Part shown: in pieces, positions 9,493-19,827 of the stretch
Numbering within the stretch: the first letter of the stretch is position 1
How the letters are laid out: every line of letters begins with the position of its first letter
Origin: Clostridium sp. OF09-36
Lineage (GTDB): Bacteria; Bacillota; Clostridia; Lachnospirales; Lachnospiraceae
DNA length: 64,000 bases
Direction of reading: 5' to 3'
NCBI RefSeq assembly: GCF_003481985.1
Contig: NZ_QUMD01000008.1
Location: forward strand, 96,103-160,102
Translations under genes and position numbers: made by a program
Notes under the pieces: model-generated
Told to the model about the DNA's origin: nothing
Databases searched by the model: none
What the model saw: only the letters and a program-made list of their open reading frames with translations

Positions 9493-10199
9493 ATGCTGAA
9501 CATTGCCATATGTGATGATACACCGGAAGAACGGGAACTGGTATGCGCATTGGCCCGGCGTTATTTTGAAGAAAAAAACTGTCCGGTCCGCTTTTCCGTT
9601 TACGATTCCATGCAGGCTGTTCTGGATTCCGGCATTGCTTACGATCTTTATTTTTTAGATGTCCTGATGCCGGGAAAAAGCGGGATTCAGGCGCCGCCGA
9701 CCTCCTGAAGCTTTATTCCGATCCAGTTATCATTTTCATTACATCCTCCCTGGAATCTGCGGTGGACAGCTACCGTGTCTGCGCATCTGGTTTCCTGTTA
9801 AAACCGGTACACTGGGAGGACTTTCAAGAAACCATGGACCGGGTATCCGCACAAAAACTGACACCGCCTGCAGCATACCTTTCGGTTATCGTGAACCGGG
9901 TTCCTGTGCAGCTTTCCCTGGACCGGATCTCCTGCTTTGAGAACAGGCTCCACAAGGTCTACGCCACCCTGACCGATGGCAGCGTTATCGCCGTAAGCCA
10001 GAAGCTCTCCACAATTTTAGAGGAGCTTTCGGGGCAGCCGGTATTTCTGCGATGCCATCAAAGCTACATTGTCAGTCTGACGCATGTCCGCACTTTGGAA
10101 GACTCCTGCTTTCAGATGGAAGACGGCACTTCCATCCCAATTTCCCGTGCTTTCTATAAAGAAGCCAAAAATGCTTACTATCATTACCGCCTGCGCTAG
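9493..10199 (+). CDS. LytTR-type response regulator (frameshifted at ~9692)
   Basis: An N-terminal receiver domain (IAICDDTPEERELV; phospho-acceptor Asp56 in FLDVLMPG) is followed by a LytTR DNA-binding domain with FLRCHQSYIVSLTHV in its middle and a C-terminal ISRAFYKEAKNAYYHY. The frame is broken near 9692, where CAGGCGCCGCC would otherwise encode the expected Gln-Ala-Ala-Asp-Leu-Leu run; one added base gives 235 residues. The start follows TGGAGG. The histidine kinase gene lies 78 bp downstream, forming an AgrA/AgrC- or YesN-like signalling pair, next to a divergent symporter. Confidence 0.85.
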
Positions 10200-10277
10200 T
10201 GCAAGCCGCATTCCCGGTTCGCACGATGTGCACAGCAATACACTTGCATCTCACAGAAACAAAGGAGATTTTTACTT

Positions 10278-11587
10278 ATGAATGACACAGCCTGCCATGT
10301 TTTCCAGGATCTGATCAATCTTTCCGTACGCATGATGCCGATTTTTCTCTGCCTGGAACCGAAAGACAAAAACCGGGAGACCATTGCAGCCTGCTCTGTC
10401 TACCTGTGGGCTATCATGATTTTCACCCAGTCTCTGTTTCACATCCCGGATCGGACGTTCTGGCTCTTCCAGGGATTTTTTTCGTGTCTGTTTTTCCTGG
10501 TTTTACTGGTCTTTTTTCAGGGCGCTGCAGTGGAAAAACTGTTTTTCTATCTGTCTGCTGGATGCTCGCAGATCTGTCTTCCTTTTTAAACCGTTTTTCT
10601 GCCTGGTATTTCAAAAGCCTGATTCCTTTGTCTATGGAACAGCTTTGTACCATCATTTCGCTGGTCAATGCCACGCTCTGCGGTACCTTTGTATTCTTCT
10701 GGATGAAAAAACGGGCCAGGGAAATATTCCGAAGTCTTTCTCCAAGATTTTCCCTGCTCTTAGCTGCTTACCCGGCTTTGTTTTTGCTGATCCAGTTCAC
10801 CGGTGAGCGTGCGCTCTTCCCGCATGGCATTCCATCCGGTCAAAGCCAGAGCCTGCTTCTGTTCTTCCTGATTCTCTGCGTCAGCCTGCTCTTACTCTAT
10901 GTGCTCACGTTAAACAGTACCGCACAGATCGTAAAGCGCAAACAGACAGAGGAAGAACTTACCTTTGCCCGCCAGATGATCAACAAACAGCGCGAACATT
11001 ATAACCAGACCCTTGAATACATCGAACAGGTGCGGATCATCCGGCATGACTTCCGGCATCATATCCATGCCCTGCTCTACATGGACAAGGAACAGCAGGT
11101 AAAATACTTGAAAAATCTCCAAAAAGAACTGGAAAATGCCGAGCAGCAGATTTTCTGCGAAAACCAGGCAGTAAACGGCCTAATCCAGGAATACGCAGGC
11201 CGGGCAGACAAAGCCGGAATTGCGTTCACCGCGCGGCTGGATCTGTCCGCCCATATTCCGATTGATGACCTGACTCTGTGTATCGTCATCGGGAATCTGC
11301 TGGAAAACGCCATGGAGGCTTCGAAAAAAATGACAGAAAATCCTTTCATCCGCATCCAGGCACGCATGGAAGGAGATCATCTGCTGATGCTGGTAGAAAA
11401 CGCATATAACGGAAAAATTCAGGAGAAAAACGGAAAAATCCTTTCCAGTAAAAAAGACGGGGGGCTCGGGATGCTGAGTATCCAGCGCATCCTGAACCGC
11501 CCCGAAGACGAATTTGATGTTTACTTTAATGATGATACTTTCACGTCCATGGTCCGGATCGGCATAGACCCTTCGGTTCACCGATAG
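10278..11587 (+). CDS. GHKL-domain sensor histidine kinase (frameshifted at ~10560)
   Basis: The protein has about six N-terminal membrane helices (roughly residues 10-220), a coiled-coil linker, a histidine region RIIRHDFRHHIHALLYMD, and a C-terminal GHKL ATPase domain with NLLENAMEAS (N box) and GGLGMLSIQRIL (G box), an arrangement like AgrC-family kinases that partner LytTR regulators. The frame breaks near 10560 inside the membrane part; one base (GCCTGG from GCTGG) restores 436 residues. AAAGGAG precedes the start. It should phosphorylate the upstream regulator; no peptide signal gene was seen nearby. Confidence 0.85.
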
Positions 11588-11620
11588 AACGCTCCCTCAG
11601 GGAAACTTTCTATACGGAAG

Positions 11621-12397
11621 CTATACAGAAGCAGCGGCCTGTCTGTCTTTCCGGATCATGATCTTCATCGCCTCAATCCCTACCTCAATGGCGCGCTCTT
11701 CCCAGCCGCTTGGATAATCATCGGCGTCATTGGAGTACTCTCCAAAATTGGTAGCGCTGATCATGACGCTGGAAGTACGGATGCCTAATGATGCCCCGAT
11801 CAAAAACAGGATGGAGCATTCCATGCTGGTATTCGTGGCGCCGCCTTTTAAGTAAGAATCCCACTTTTCTTTCAGTTCATGGTAAACCGGCTTCGTTTCC
11901 GGCTCTGCTTCGGTATAATAGGAATCTTTTGTGATGGTCACGCCGATGTTGTACGGATAGCCAAGCTTCTTTGCCGCTTCTTCCAGTGCTTTTAACATTT
12001 CATAATCCGGCACTGCCGGAAATTCAAACGGCAGATAATGATTGCCCGTTCCTTCCATGCGCACTGCACCGTTTGGGATCACGACATCTCCGAGTTTCAC
12101 CTTCGGGGATGTGGAAGCCGCAGAACCGATCCGCATCATCGTATGGGCTCCGCAGGAATAAAGCTCCTCGATCGCGATTCCGGCAGATGGTCCGCCGATG
12201 CCGGTACTGGTTACCGTAACCGGAACTCCTTCCAGAGTCCCGGTATACGTCAGATATTCCCGATGATGGGCAATCTTCACCGGATTGTCAAAATGGTTTG
12301 CGATCAGGGTTGCCCGCTCCACACTGCCGGGCAGGAACACATATTTTCCAACCTGATCCGATGTTACCCCCAAATGCATAGTTTTTGCTTCTGCCAT
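11621..12397 (-). CDS. Uridine/nucleoside phosphorylase (copy 1)
   Basis: The 258-residue protein belongs to the PNP/UDP phosphorylase family, which cleaves nucleosides with phosphate to give base and (deoxy)ribose 1-phosphate. Visible blocks are YVFLPGSVERA (phosphate loop region), TSTGIGGPSAGIAIEEL, RIGSAAS, and NTSMECSILFLIGASLG, the latter holding the Met-Glu that binds ribose. It is close in sequence to copy 3 at 18969-19732 and more distant from copy 2. The start at 12395-12397 follows GGAGGG; earlier in-frame codons do not. It is the last gene of the nucleoside uptake cluster. Confidence 0.88.
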   Translation of the reverse strand: MAEAKTMHLGVTSDQVGKYVFLPGSVERATLIANHFDNPVKIAHHREYLTYTGTLEGVPVTVTSTGIGGPSAGIAIEELYSCGAHTMMRIGSAASTSPKVKLGDVVIPNGAVRMEGTGNHYLPFEFPAVPDYEMLKALEEAAKKLGYPYNIGVTITKDSYYTEAEPETKPVYHELKEKWDSYLKGGATNTSMECSILFLIGASLGIRTSSVMISATNFGEYSNDADDYPSGWEERAIEVGIEAMKIMIRKDRQAAASV

Positions 12398-12468
12398 ATT
12401 ACACCCTCCACACTTTCTGCTGCATATTGTTGTTTTCAATCCGCAGTCTGTCATTTCACGAAGCCGGA

Positions 12469-13254
12469 TTAAGCTTCTTTTTCCCCTCCCTGCTCTTTTT
12501 CAAAGCGGTAAATGGCCTCCAGAACCACCTTGATCTCCTCGTCCCAGCCGTTTGCCAGTCCTTCGTTTGCGGTTTCATAGATCACTTCCCCCGTGATCAG
12601 ATTGCCGGATACCGCACTGATCATGGCAGCGCGTTTCTTCCGGCGGGTGCATACCGTGTAAAGCGCAGAGCTCTCCATCTCTACATTCAGGCATCCATAA
12701 GAAGAAAGTTTCTCGATCCATTCCTGGGTCTCTCCATAAAATGCATCATCGGATGCGTTAATTCCATAGTAAACCTTGCCCGTTAATTCCGGCTGCATCT
12801 CCCTTGCCGTGTCAATGATGGTACGGGTCAGATCAAAATCCGGTACCGCCGGGAAACAGTCCGGCACATAAAACCGGCTGGTTCCCTCATTCTTCATGGA
12901 ACCGGTGGAAATCATCAGATCGCCGATCTTAATTCCCTCCTGCAATGCTGCACTGCTTCCGATCCGGATCAGGCATTCTGCTCCGATGTTCATCAGCTCT
13001 TCCGCTGCGATCGCAGTGGAAGGGCAGCCCATGCCGGTCGAGGTAACAGAGATTTTTACGCCCTTATAATATCCGGTAAACGTCCGGTGTTCCCGGTTGT
13101 TTGCCACCAGTTCTGCATGGTCAAGATACTTTGCCACGCGGTCAGAACGCGCCGGATCGCCCGGGAGCAGGACATATTTTCCGATATCACCTGGTTTCAG
13201 ATGAATATGATACTGTTTTTTCCCAAGTGTCTTACTTTCCTTATCAAGTGCCAT
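12469..13254 (-). CDS. Uridine/nucleoside phosphorylase (copy 2)
   Basis: This 261-residue member of the PNP/UDP phosphorylase family carries YVLLPGDPARSDRVA, TSTGMGCPSTAIAAEEL, RIGSSAA and NVEMESSALYTV. The D in LPGDP and VEMESS are closer to classical uridine and purine nucleoside phosphorylases than copies 1 and 3, so its base preference may differ. It directly follows the second permease; AGGAGG lies seven bases before the ATG at 13252-13254, while an ATG six bases earlier overlaps the permease stop and is too near the ribosome site. Confidence 0.88.
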   Translation of the reverse strand: MALDKESKTLGKKQYHIHLKPGDIGKYVLLPGDPARSDRVAKYLDHAELVANNREHRTFTGYYKGVKISVTSTGMGCPSTAIAAEELMNIGAECLIRIGSSAALQEGIKIGDLMISTGSMKNEGTSRFYVPDCFPAVPDFDLTRTIIDTAREMQPELTGKVYYGINASDDAFYGETQEWIEKLSSYGCLNVEMESSALYTVCTRRKKRAAMISAVSGNLITGEVIYETANEGLANGWDEEIKVVLEAIYRFEKEQGGEKEA

Positions 13255-13256
13255 GA

Positions 13257-14192
13257 TCATGCCTCCTCTATATTTTTCAGTTTTTTCTCAGCAGCCATCG
13301 TTTTCTGAATAGAATAAATGGTCAAACCTGCAATCGTTGCCAGGTACGGAAGCATCTGGATGAACTCAGACGGGATTTTCAGTACCTGAAGGATATTCGA
13401 CATGCCATCAAAGAATGCGAAGATCATGGAAGAGAGCAATGCGCCTGCCGGCGTTGACTGTCCCATGGAACATGCTGCCAGGGCAATGAAACCGCGTCCT
13501 GCAGTCATATCACGCACAAACATATTTAAGTAACCCATGGAGAGGTACATGCCGCCAAGTCCGGTCAGCACTCCGCAGAGTAAAATAGCCAGGAAACGGA
13601 TCGCTGTCACATTCTGTCCGACACTGGACGCTGCATTCGGGTTCTCGCCCACCGCACGCATCCGCAGTCCCATCGGGGTTTTGTAAAGGAAAAACCAGAT
13701 CACGACAACCATGATCAGCGCGAAATACGTTAACGCATTGTGACCGGAAAGAATGCTTCCGATCACCGGAATATCTTTGATCACAGGAATGTTGATCTGC
13801 GGGAAAGAGAAGCTCTTTAAAGAAGAGGAATTTCCCTTTTCACCGGTAGCCAGCTGCAGTACAAATACAGTTAAGCCGGAAGCCATGGTATTGACCGCCG
13901 TACCGCAAAGTACGTTATTCGCCTTTAAGATCAGGTGGAAATACGCAAACAGCGCGCTCACAGCCAGGGCAGCTGCCATGCCTGCCACGATGCCCCAGAA
14001 AAGACTGCCGCCAAAGGCACTTCCCAGCACTCCGGCGAGTGCGGAAATCAGCATAATGCCTTCCAATCCCAGGTTTACCACTCCGGCTCTGGAACAGATC
14101 ACGCCGCCAAGCGAAGAAAAGATGATCGGAGTCGCCACACGAATCCACATATAAATAAATTCCGGGCTGACAATATAACTTAAAACTTTCAT
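13257..14192 (-). CDS. nupQ: Nucleoside ABC transporter permease (NupQ-like)
   Basis: The 311-residue permease has about nine hydrophobic helices and the BPD_transp_2 features of riboside importers: SRAGVVNLGLEGIMLISA near the start and AACSMGQSTPAGALLSSMIFAFFDGMSN near the end. With the neighbouring permease, ATPase and lipoprotein it forms a complete BMP-type nucleoside importer like Bacillus NupNOPQ. Its start overlaps the stop of the preceding permease by four bases and its stop overlaps the following phosphorylase region, indicating a tight operon. Confidence 0.88.
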   Translation of the reverse strand: MKVLSYIVSPEFIYMWIRVATPIIFSSLGGVICSRAGVVNLGLEGIMLISALAGVLGSAFGGSLFWGIVAGMAAALAVSALFAYFHLILKANNVLCGTAVNTMASGLTVFVLQLATGEKGNSSSLKSFSFPQINIPVIKDIPVIGSILSGHNALTYFALIMVVVIWFFLYKTPMGLRMRAVGENPNAASSVGQNVTAIRFLAILLCGVLTGLGGMYLSMGYLNMFVRDMTAGRGFIALAACSMGQSTPAGALLSSMIFAFFDGMSNILQVLKIPSEFIQMLPYLATIAGLTIYSIQKTMAAEKKLKNIEEA

Positions 14193-15268
14193 TGCTTTGC
14201 CGCCTCCTTTTCCTCTTCTTTTGCTGCTTTCACGATCAGGCTCTGTCTCCAGCCCTTTAACAGGGCATCTGCCGCGATCAGAAACATCATCACACCCTGG
14301 ATAATATCCACGACCTCACGTCCCACATCACTGCTGCGGGCCATGATATCTGCGCCTACATTCAGATAACCAATGAACGCTGCTGCAAGCGGAACCAGAA
14401 GCGGATTGCTTCTTGCAAGCAGTGCAACAACGATACCCGTCCAGCCATAACCAGGGGAAGTCGTCCATTTAAACCGGTTATACATGCCAAGGATCTCTGC
14501 ACCGCCACCCATTCCGGCAATGGCACCTGCGATAACCTGGGCCGCAACCATAAGACCGGTAACTTTTAATCCGGAATACTTTGCAAAAAGCGGATTCTCA
14601 CCGGTAATACGCAGCTTTGTACCAAATGAGGTGCGGTACAGGAAAAACCACACCAGTACACACAGAATGATTCCAAGAACAATTCCCGCATGGATTCTGG
14701 TACCGGCAATCACCACCGGAAGTCCTGCAGTTTCTTCAAATTTTAAGGAAGCCAGGCTGGAGCTGCTCACTTCGCGGAAATGGTAACTGACCAGGTAAAT
14801 GGCAAAAAACTGCACAACATAGTTTAACATAATCGAGGTTACCAGCTCACTGACATTCCATTTCATTTTCAACAGTGCCGGGATCATGGAAACAATCGCT
14901 CCGCAAAAACCGGCAAACAAAATTGCCACAGCCGGATGAAGCCCGCCCGGAAGCTTACAGGCAATCGCAACGATCATGGCTCCGGAGGTTCCGATAAAGA
15001 AGGAGCCTTCTGCGATCATGGAAAACTGACCGGAACCAAAAATGATGATAACCGCAAGCGCCGTGAACATCAGCGGTGCTGCTGCCTCTATGATATTTCC
15101 GATCCTTCGCAGTGAAGTAAATGGTCCGATAAAGAAACTGGTGATGGCCGTCATCGGATCATCGCTGACGATCAGAACGATCAGGGAAACCAGCGCACAG
15201 GCAATGAAAATGATCAGCGCCAGCTTGACCGCATCTACCAGCAAATTGATTTTTTTATTACTGTTCAT
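14189..15268 (-). CDS. nupP: Nucleoside ABC transporter permease (NupP-like)
   Basis: This 359-residue membrane protein is the partner permease of the BMP-type riboside importer. Visible features include a first helix at LALIIFIACALVSLIVLIV, the block FGSGQFSMIAEGSFFIGTSGAMIVA, LVTSIMLNYVVQFFAIYLV, and GYGWTGIVVALLARSNPLLVPLAA. The start at 15266-15268 lies within the last codons of the ATPase gene and follows GGGAGG; a longer reading from 15328 would run through the ATPase sequence and was rejected. Confidence 0.87.
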   Translation of the reverse strand: MNSNKKINLLVDAVKLALIIFIACALVSLIVLIVSDDPMTAITSFFIGPFTSLRRIGNIIEAAAPLMFTALAVIIIFGSGQFSMIAEGSFFIGTSGAMIVAIACKLPGGLHPAVAILFAGFCGAIVSMIPALLKMKWNVSELVTSIMLNYVVQFFAIYLVSYHFREVSSSSLASLKFEETAGLPVVIAGTRIHAGIVLGIILCVLVWFFLYRTSFGTKLRITGENPLFAKYSGLKVTGLMVAAQVIAGAIAGMGGGAEILGMYNRFKWTTSPGYGWTGIVVALLARSNPLLVPLAAAFIGYLNVGADIMARSSDVGREVVDIIQGVMMFLIAADALLKGWRQSLIVKAAKEEEKEAAKQ

Positions 15269-16812
15269 GGCACGCCTCCCGGATTTCTTCCTCTGTCTGT
15301 TTCTGGATACCAAGCATATAGGTTCCAAGCTCTTCCTCGGTTATGCTGGCAGTGTCCTTGATATAAGCGGCGATCTTACCTTCATAAAATACCAGCAGAC
15401 TGTCTGAGAGTCCCAGGACCTCATTTAGATCGGAGGTTACCAGAATGACGCCGTTTCCAGCATCCCTGGATTCCACCAGCCGTTTACGGATAAACTCGGT
15501 TGCACCGACATCGACACCACGGGTCGGCTGATCTGCGATGATCACCTGCGGATCACCGGACAGTTCTCTTGCCAGCACCACTTTCTGGATATTACCGCCG
15601 GACAGACTGTCAATCGAAACATCCTGGGATTTGCACAGTACCTGATACTGCTCTACCATTTCATCTCCGTAGTTTCGAACTGCTTTCCGGTTGATGATCC
15701 CGTGCCGGAAAAACGTTTTCCAGTTCAACTTATCCGCGATCATATTTTCTGTCAGCGACAGCTTCGGGGCAATTCCCATCGTCATGCGGTCTTCCGGAAT
15801 ATGGGCTACCTTCATGCCGCGGATCGCAGCAACGGAACTTCCCTTAATATTTTTCCCGGCAATTTCGATCGTACCGGATGCATAACCGCCCATTCCGGTC
15901 AGTGCTTCTACCAGTTCTGTCTGACCGTTTCCTTCCACACCGGCAATGCCAAGGATCTCCCCTTCCTTAACGAAAAAGAAATTCTGTCCACCGCCCGTTT
16001 GCCATTTTCACCAAGGATCACCAGATCTTTGATCTTTACCAGGGTTTCTCCCGGATGGCACGGAGCTTTTTCCGTGTTCAGGATGACATCACGTCCTACC
16101 ATCAGTCTGGAAATGTCCTGCTCGGTCACGGAAGCAACCTCATGCACGCCCATGGTGACACCGCGGCGGATGATGGTAATGCGGTCACAGATCTGCTTGA
16201 CCTCCTGGAGCTTATGCGAAATGAAAATGATCGTGTAATCATTCTGTTTCAGATGAAGCAGTTCATCAAAAAGTTCCTGCGTTTCCTGAGGTGTCAGCAC
16301 GGCTGTCGGCTCGTCCAGGATCAGGATCTTCGCACCACGGAAAAGCGCCTTCAGGATCTCAACACGCTGTTTCTGTCCTACCGTCAGATCTTCTACTTTT
16401 TTATCCGGATCCACATAGAGGTTAAACTTTTTGCCCATCTCCTCTACCTGTTTTCTGGCATACGCCAGGTCAACCCGAATTCCTTTTACCGGTTCCATTC
16501 CCATGATGATATTTTCTGTTACAGTCAGGGACGGTACCAGCATGAAGTGCTGATGGACCATGCCCACGCCCAGCTTGATCGCCATCTGCGGGGATGTCAT
16601 ATGTACTTTGTTCCCATTGATATAAATTTCTCCTGATGTAGCTGCTCTTCGCCAAACAGGATTTTCATAAGCGTGGATTTTCCGGCTCCGTTCTCACCGG
16701 AAAGAGCATGGATCTCACCACGGTTTACTGACAATGTCACATCTTTGTTTGCCATAACGCCATTGGAATAGACTTTGACAATATGGGACATTCTTAAAGC
16801 TTCTTCCGCCAT
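15258..16812 (-). CDS. nupO: Nucleoside ABC transporter ATP-binding protein (frameshifted at ~16643 and ~15960)
   Basis: A 518-residue double ATPase is reconstructed from three successive frames. The first carries Walker A SGENGAGKSTLMKIL; the second has VGQKQRVEILKAL and LILDEPTAV (signature and Walker B of domain 1); the third holds the second domain with GVEGNGQTELVEAL, LSGGNIQKVVLARELS and IADQPTRGVD. One missing base near 16643 (CAGCT for CAGGCT) and one near 15960 (GGGGAGATCC) explain both breaks. It energises the two permeases. The start at 16810-16812 follows AGGTGAGG. Tandem ATPases of this type occur in sugar and BMP-linked riboside importers. Confidence 0.87.
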
Positions 16813-16861
16813 TCTCAACACCTCACCTGCAACCAGTTTCCCTGTGTTTTTATTTTTTAAT

Positions 16862-16893
16862 AGAAAAAAGCCGGAGGGGCCGGCCCTCCGGCT
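16862..16893 (-). terminator. Attenuating terminator between lipoprotein and ATPase genes
   Basis: A 10-bp GC-rich perfect stem (16869-16878 with 16884-16893) is followed on the minus strand by TTTTTT. Being inside the transporter operon, it may let the binding protein be made in excess of the ATPase and permeases. Confidence 0.8.
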
Positions 16894-16909
16894 GTAAATA
16901 TCATTTACA

Positions 16910-18105
16910 TCACGGTTTCATGCTGTCACGCAGTGCTGCAACTTCATCTGTGCTCATATCAAATGCAGTACCAACGGTAATTTCACCATCGATGACTTTC
17001 TGCTCGGTCTCATCGATAAATTTCTGGATATCTTCCGGAACGATTGCTTTGTAGTTTTCGTTCTTTGCAAGACCTACTGCTCCGCTGTCAAGACCAAGGG
17101 TGTAATCCTGATCCAGGCTCATCTCGCCATTCTGCCATCCTTCGATTGCGGTGTAGATCGACTCACCAACATTCTTTAAGCTGGAGGAAAGAACATTTGC
17201 TGCAAGGTCCTTATCAGACTCAGCCAGCTCGGAGTACAGATCCTGGTCACATGCGATCAGATATTTGTCTGCATTCTGTGCTGCGGTTGCTGCACCAAGG
17301 ATAGACTGGGATGCCGGTGCGTATACGATCTGTGCACCCTGGTTGTAAAGCTGGGTGGTCATCTCCATACATTTGGAAACATCCTCGAAGGAACCAACAT
17401 AGGAAGTCATAACCTTGATCTCCGGATCAACATACTGGATACCCTCCAGATAACCTACCAGGAAATCGTTGATGTTTGCGGTATCCATGGAACCAACAAA
17501 GCCGAGAACCTTCTGGGAGGCATCGATCTTTGCATCGCCGGACTCTAACATCTTTGCTGCGAGTACACCGGAAAGGTAAGCAGCCTGGTTTGAGTAGTAA
17601 TTTAAGCCCATCATGTTGTTGTCTTTTACAACATCACGGTCAACAGAAGCATCGAAGATCAGGTAGTTTTTATCTGGGAACTGTGCAGCAATATCCTGTG
17701 CCAGCTCTTTTACAGACCAGGTACCGGAAACGATCATATCCCAATCCTGCTCGGATACATCCAGATAGTTGCCTTCGTAGCTTGTCTCGTCACGGCCCAT
17801 CTCTACGGTTTTGACTTCAGCACCCAGCTTGTCTTTTAACATCTGCATGCCGCTCTCAGCAGAATCGTTAAAGCCCTTATCACCAAGGCTTCCGTTGCAC
17901 AGGTATACAACCTTTAACGGTTTGTCGCTGCCTTCGGTCTTTTCCTCAGCCTTAGCTCCGTGCTCTCAGCTGCATCTGCCTTCTCTTCCGTCTTCTCTGC
18001 TGCCGGTGCTGCTGTGGTCTCCTTGCTGGAAGAACCGCCGCATCCTGCCAGGACGCCTGCTGTCATTGCTGCTGCCAGTGCTACGCTTACTACTTTCTTT
18101 TTCAT
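16910..18105 (-). CDS. nupN: BMP-family nucleoside-binding lipoprotein (frameshifted at ~17955)
   Basis: The N-terminus is a lipoprotein signal peptide with lipobox LAGC (Cys22), followed by a Ser/Thr/Ala/Glu-rich linker and then a BMP-type binding domain (GDKGFNDSAESGMQMLKD, VGSMDTANINDFLVGYLEGIQYV). The frame breaks in the linker near 17955: GAGCTAAGG should read GAGGCTAAGG, after which AEEKTEGSDKPLKVVYLCNGS continues. Repaired length is 398 residues. Anchored outside the membrane, it should deliver ribosides to the adjacent importer. AGGAGG precedes the start by six bases. Confidence 0.9.
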
Positions 18106-18227
18106 GATGATCCTCCTCATTAGAATAAATTATGTACAAACTGCCTTGGGCAGCTGTATTTCTTTATGATCGTTATTCTCATTCTTCCTGTCTGTGTAAC
18201 TCTTTACCCGATTCACACACACAAATC

Positions 18228-18965
18228 TTATCTTCTTCGTTCCATGGAAAAACGGTACCAGTTCCCATCCATCCAGTATTTGTGGTAGGAAACCGCATGA
18301 TCGCCCTCCGACAGTACATCGTCCATCACGATCAGGATCGATGTCTTCGGCTTGTCGGTTTCTTCTTCCGTCCACTCCATGGCGCTCATGGAAAGTTCCG
18401 AGCGCTCTGCTTTCCGGTAAATCTGATTCAATACAAAATCTTCAATTTCTTTCTGGTCATCTACGGAAATGCCTGTTTTTTCTACCTCCAGCACCGGGAT
18501 TACCGTTACCGAAGATGCAACATGCACTTCCTTCACAAAATATTTCGTATCCACGGCAAGTGCAATGAAAGATCCCCGCTCCAGACCCAGAAGATCACTT
18601 ACCAGTTTTCCTCCATTCTGAAAGGAAATTATGGATTCGGTTCTTGTAACCGGCTGCTGGCATCCGGTCAGACACGGATTTACGATCTGAGAAATGCCGG
18701 TACGGCTGCGTTCCATCTGCCCCGTCACCGTCGTCTTTTTTCCCTGCATCTTGTAGATCAGACCATCCTCCTCCAGCTTGCGCACTGCCAGGCGGATCGT
18801 ACTGCGGCTTACATTCCAGTATGCTGCCAGCGCATTTTCACCCGGAATCGTATCGCCTTCCTTTAAAGCCCCGCTGCTGATCCTTTCATATATGATATCG
18901 TAAATCTGAACGTAATATGGAATATTCAGTTCTTTCAGCTTTGGCAGACTTGCACAGTCATTCAT
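18228..18965 (-). CDS. GntR family regulator with UTRA domain
   Basis: The 245-residue protein has an N-terminal GntR winged helix (residues about 14-85, including GDTIPGENALAAYWNVSRSTIRLAVRKLEEDGLIYKMQGKKTTV) and a UTRA-type ligand-binding C-terminal domain. Lying between the phosphorylase and the importer lipoprotein, it most likely senses a nucleoside or sugar phosphate and represses this locus. Its start is six bases beyond the repaired upstream phosphorylase stop, with AAGGAG inside that gene, suggesting coupling. Confidence 0.88.
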   Translation of the reverse strand: MNDCASLPKLKELNIPYYVQIYDIIYERISSGALKEGDTIPGENALAAYWNVSRSTIRLAVRKLEEDGLIYKMQGKKTTVTGQMERSRTGISQIVNPCLTGCQQPVTRTESIISFQNGGKLVSDLLGLERGSFIALAVDTKYFVKEVHVASSVTVIPVLEVEKTGISVDDQKEIEDFVLNQIYRKAERSELSMSAMEWTEEETDKPKTSILIVMDDVLSEGDHAVSYHKYWMDGNWYRFSMERRR

Positions 18966-18968
18966 AAA

Positions 18969-19732
18969 TCAGGCATTCTCCTTATCCTCTGCGATCAGCG
19001 TTCTCATAGCTCAAGCGCTGTGCGGATTGCTCTGTCTTCGATATCGATATCGGTCTTTCTGCCGTTTGCCGAATAATCCTTATAGCTGGTTGCACTCGCC
19101 ATAACACAGCCGGTACGGATGCCAAGAGATGCGCCTACGGAAAAGAGGACTGAACACTCCATGCTGGTGGAGGTTGCACCGCCTTTTTCATAAGCCTCCC
19201 ATTTATAGATCAGTTCCGGTCCCACCGGTTTGGTTTCCGGTGTAGTCTGGGTGTAAAATGATGCCTTGGTAATGGTCACTCCGATGTTGTATGGCAATTC
19301 CAGTTTCTGTGCCGCCTGCTCGATGGCTTTTACAACCTGGAAGTCCGGCACTGCCGGAAATTCTACCGGAAGATAATGGGCGCTGACGCCTTCCATCTTT
19401 ACCGCTCCGTTTGGGATCACAACATCACCAAGTGATACCTTTTTCGACGTGGATGCGCAGGTTCCGACGCGGAGCATGGTGTCCGCACCGCACTGGTAGA
19501 GCTCCTCTACTGCAATTGCTGCGGACGGTCCGCCGATTCCGGTACTGGTAACCGCTACCTTCACCCCGTCCAGTTCCCCGACAAATGTACGGAACTCCCG
19601 GTTGTAGGCGATTTCCTTCGGATGATCGAAGTATGCTGCAATCTTTTCGGTGCGCTCCGGACTTCCCGGAAGGAATACATAACGGCCGACTTCCCCTGGT
19701 TCCAGTCCAATATGCATCATTTTCTTTCCCAT
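18969..19732 (-). CDS. Uridine/nucleoside phosphorylase (copy 3, frameshifted near its end, ~19010)
   Basis: The protein carries YVFLPGSPERTEKIA, TSTGIGGPSAAIAVEELYQCGA, RVGTCAS and TSTSMECSVLFSVGASLG, closely matching copy 1. As written it stops at 19004, just before the usual C-terminal helix. Adding one G (GAGCTATG to GAGGCTATG) gives EAMRTLIAEDKENA and a stop at 18969-18971, a good parallel to EAMKIMI in copy 1. The repaired length is 254 residues. It follows the nucleoside hydrolase by 95 bp. Why two near-duplicate phosphorylases occupy one locus is unclear. Confidence 0.86.
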
Positions 19733-19827
19733 AACGACTTCTCCTTTTTTGTGATGATTTTCTTTATGGTTCTTTTTTCTTTGATATTTCCGGTTTCACT
19801 TCTGACCGAAACGAGAACCGTCCGTCT

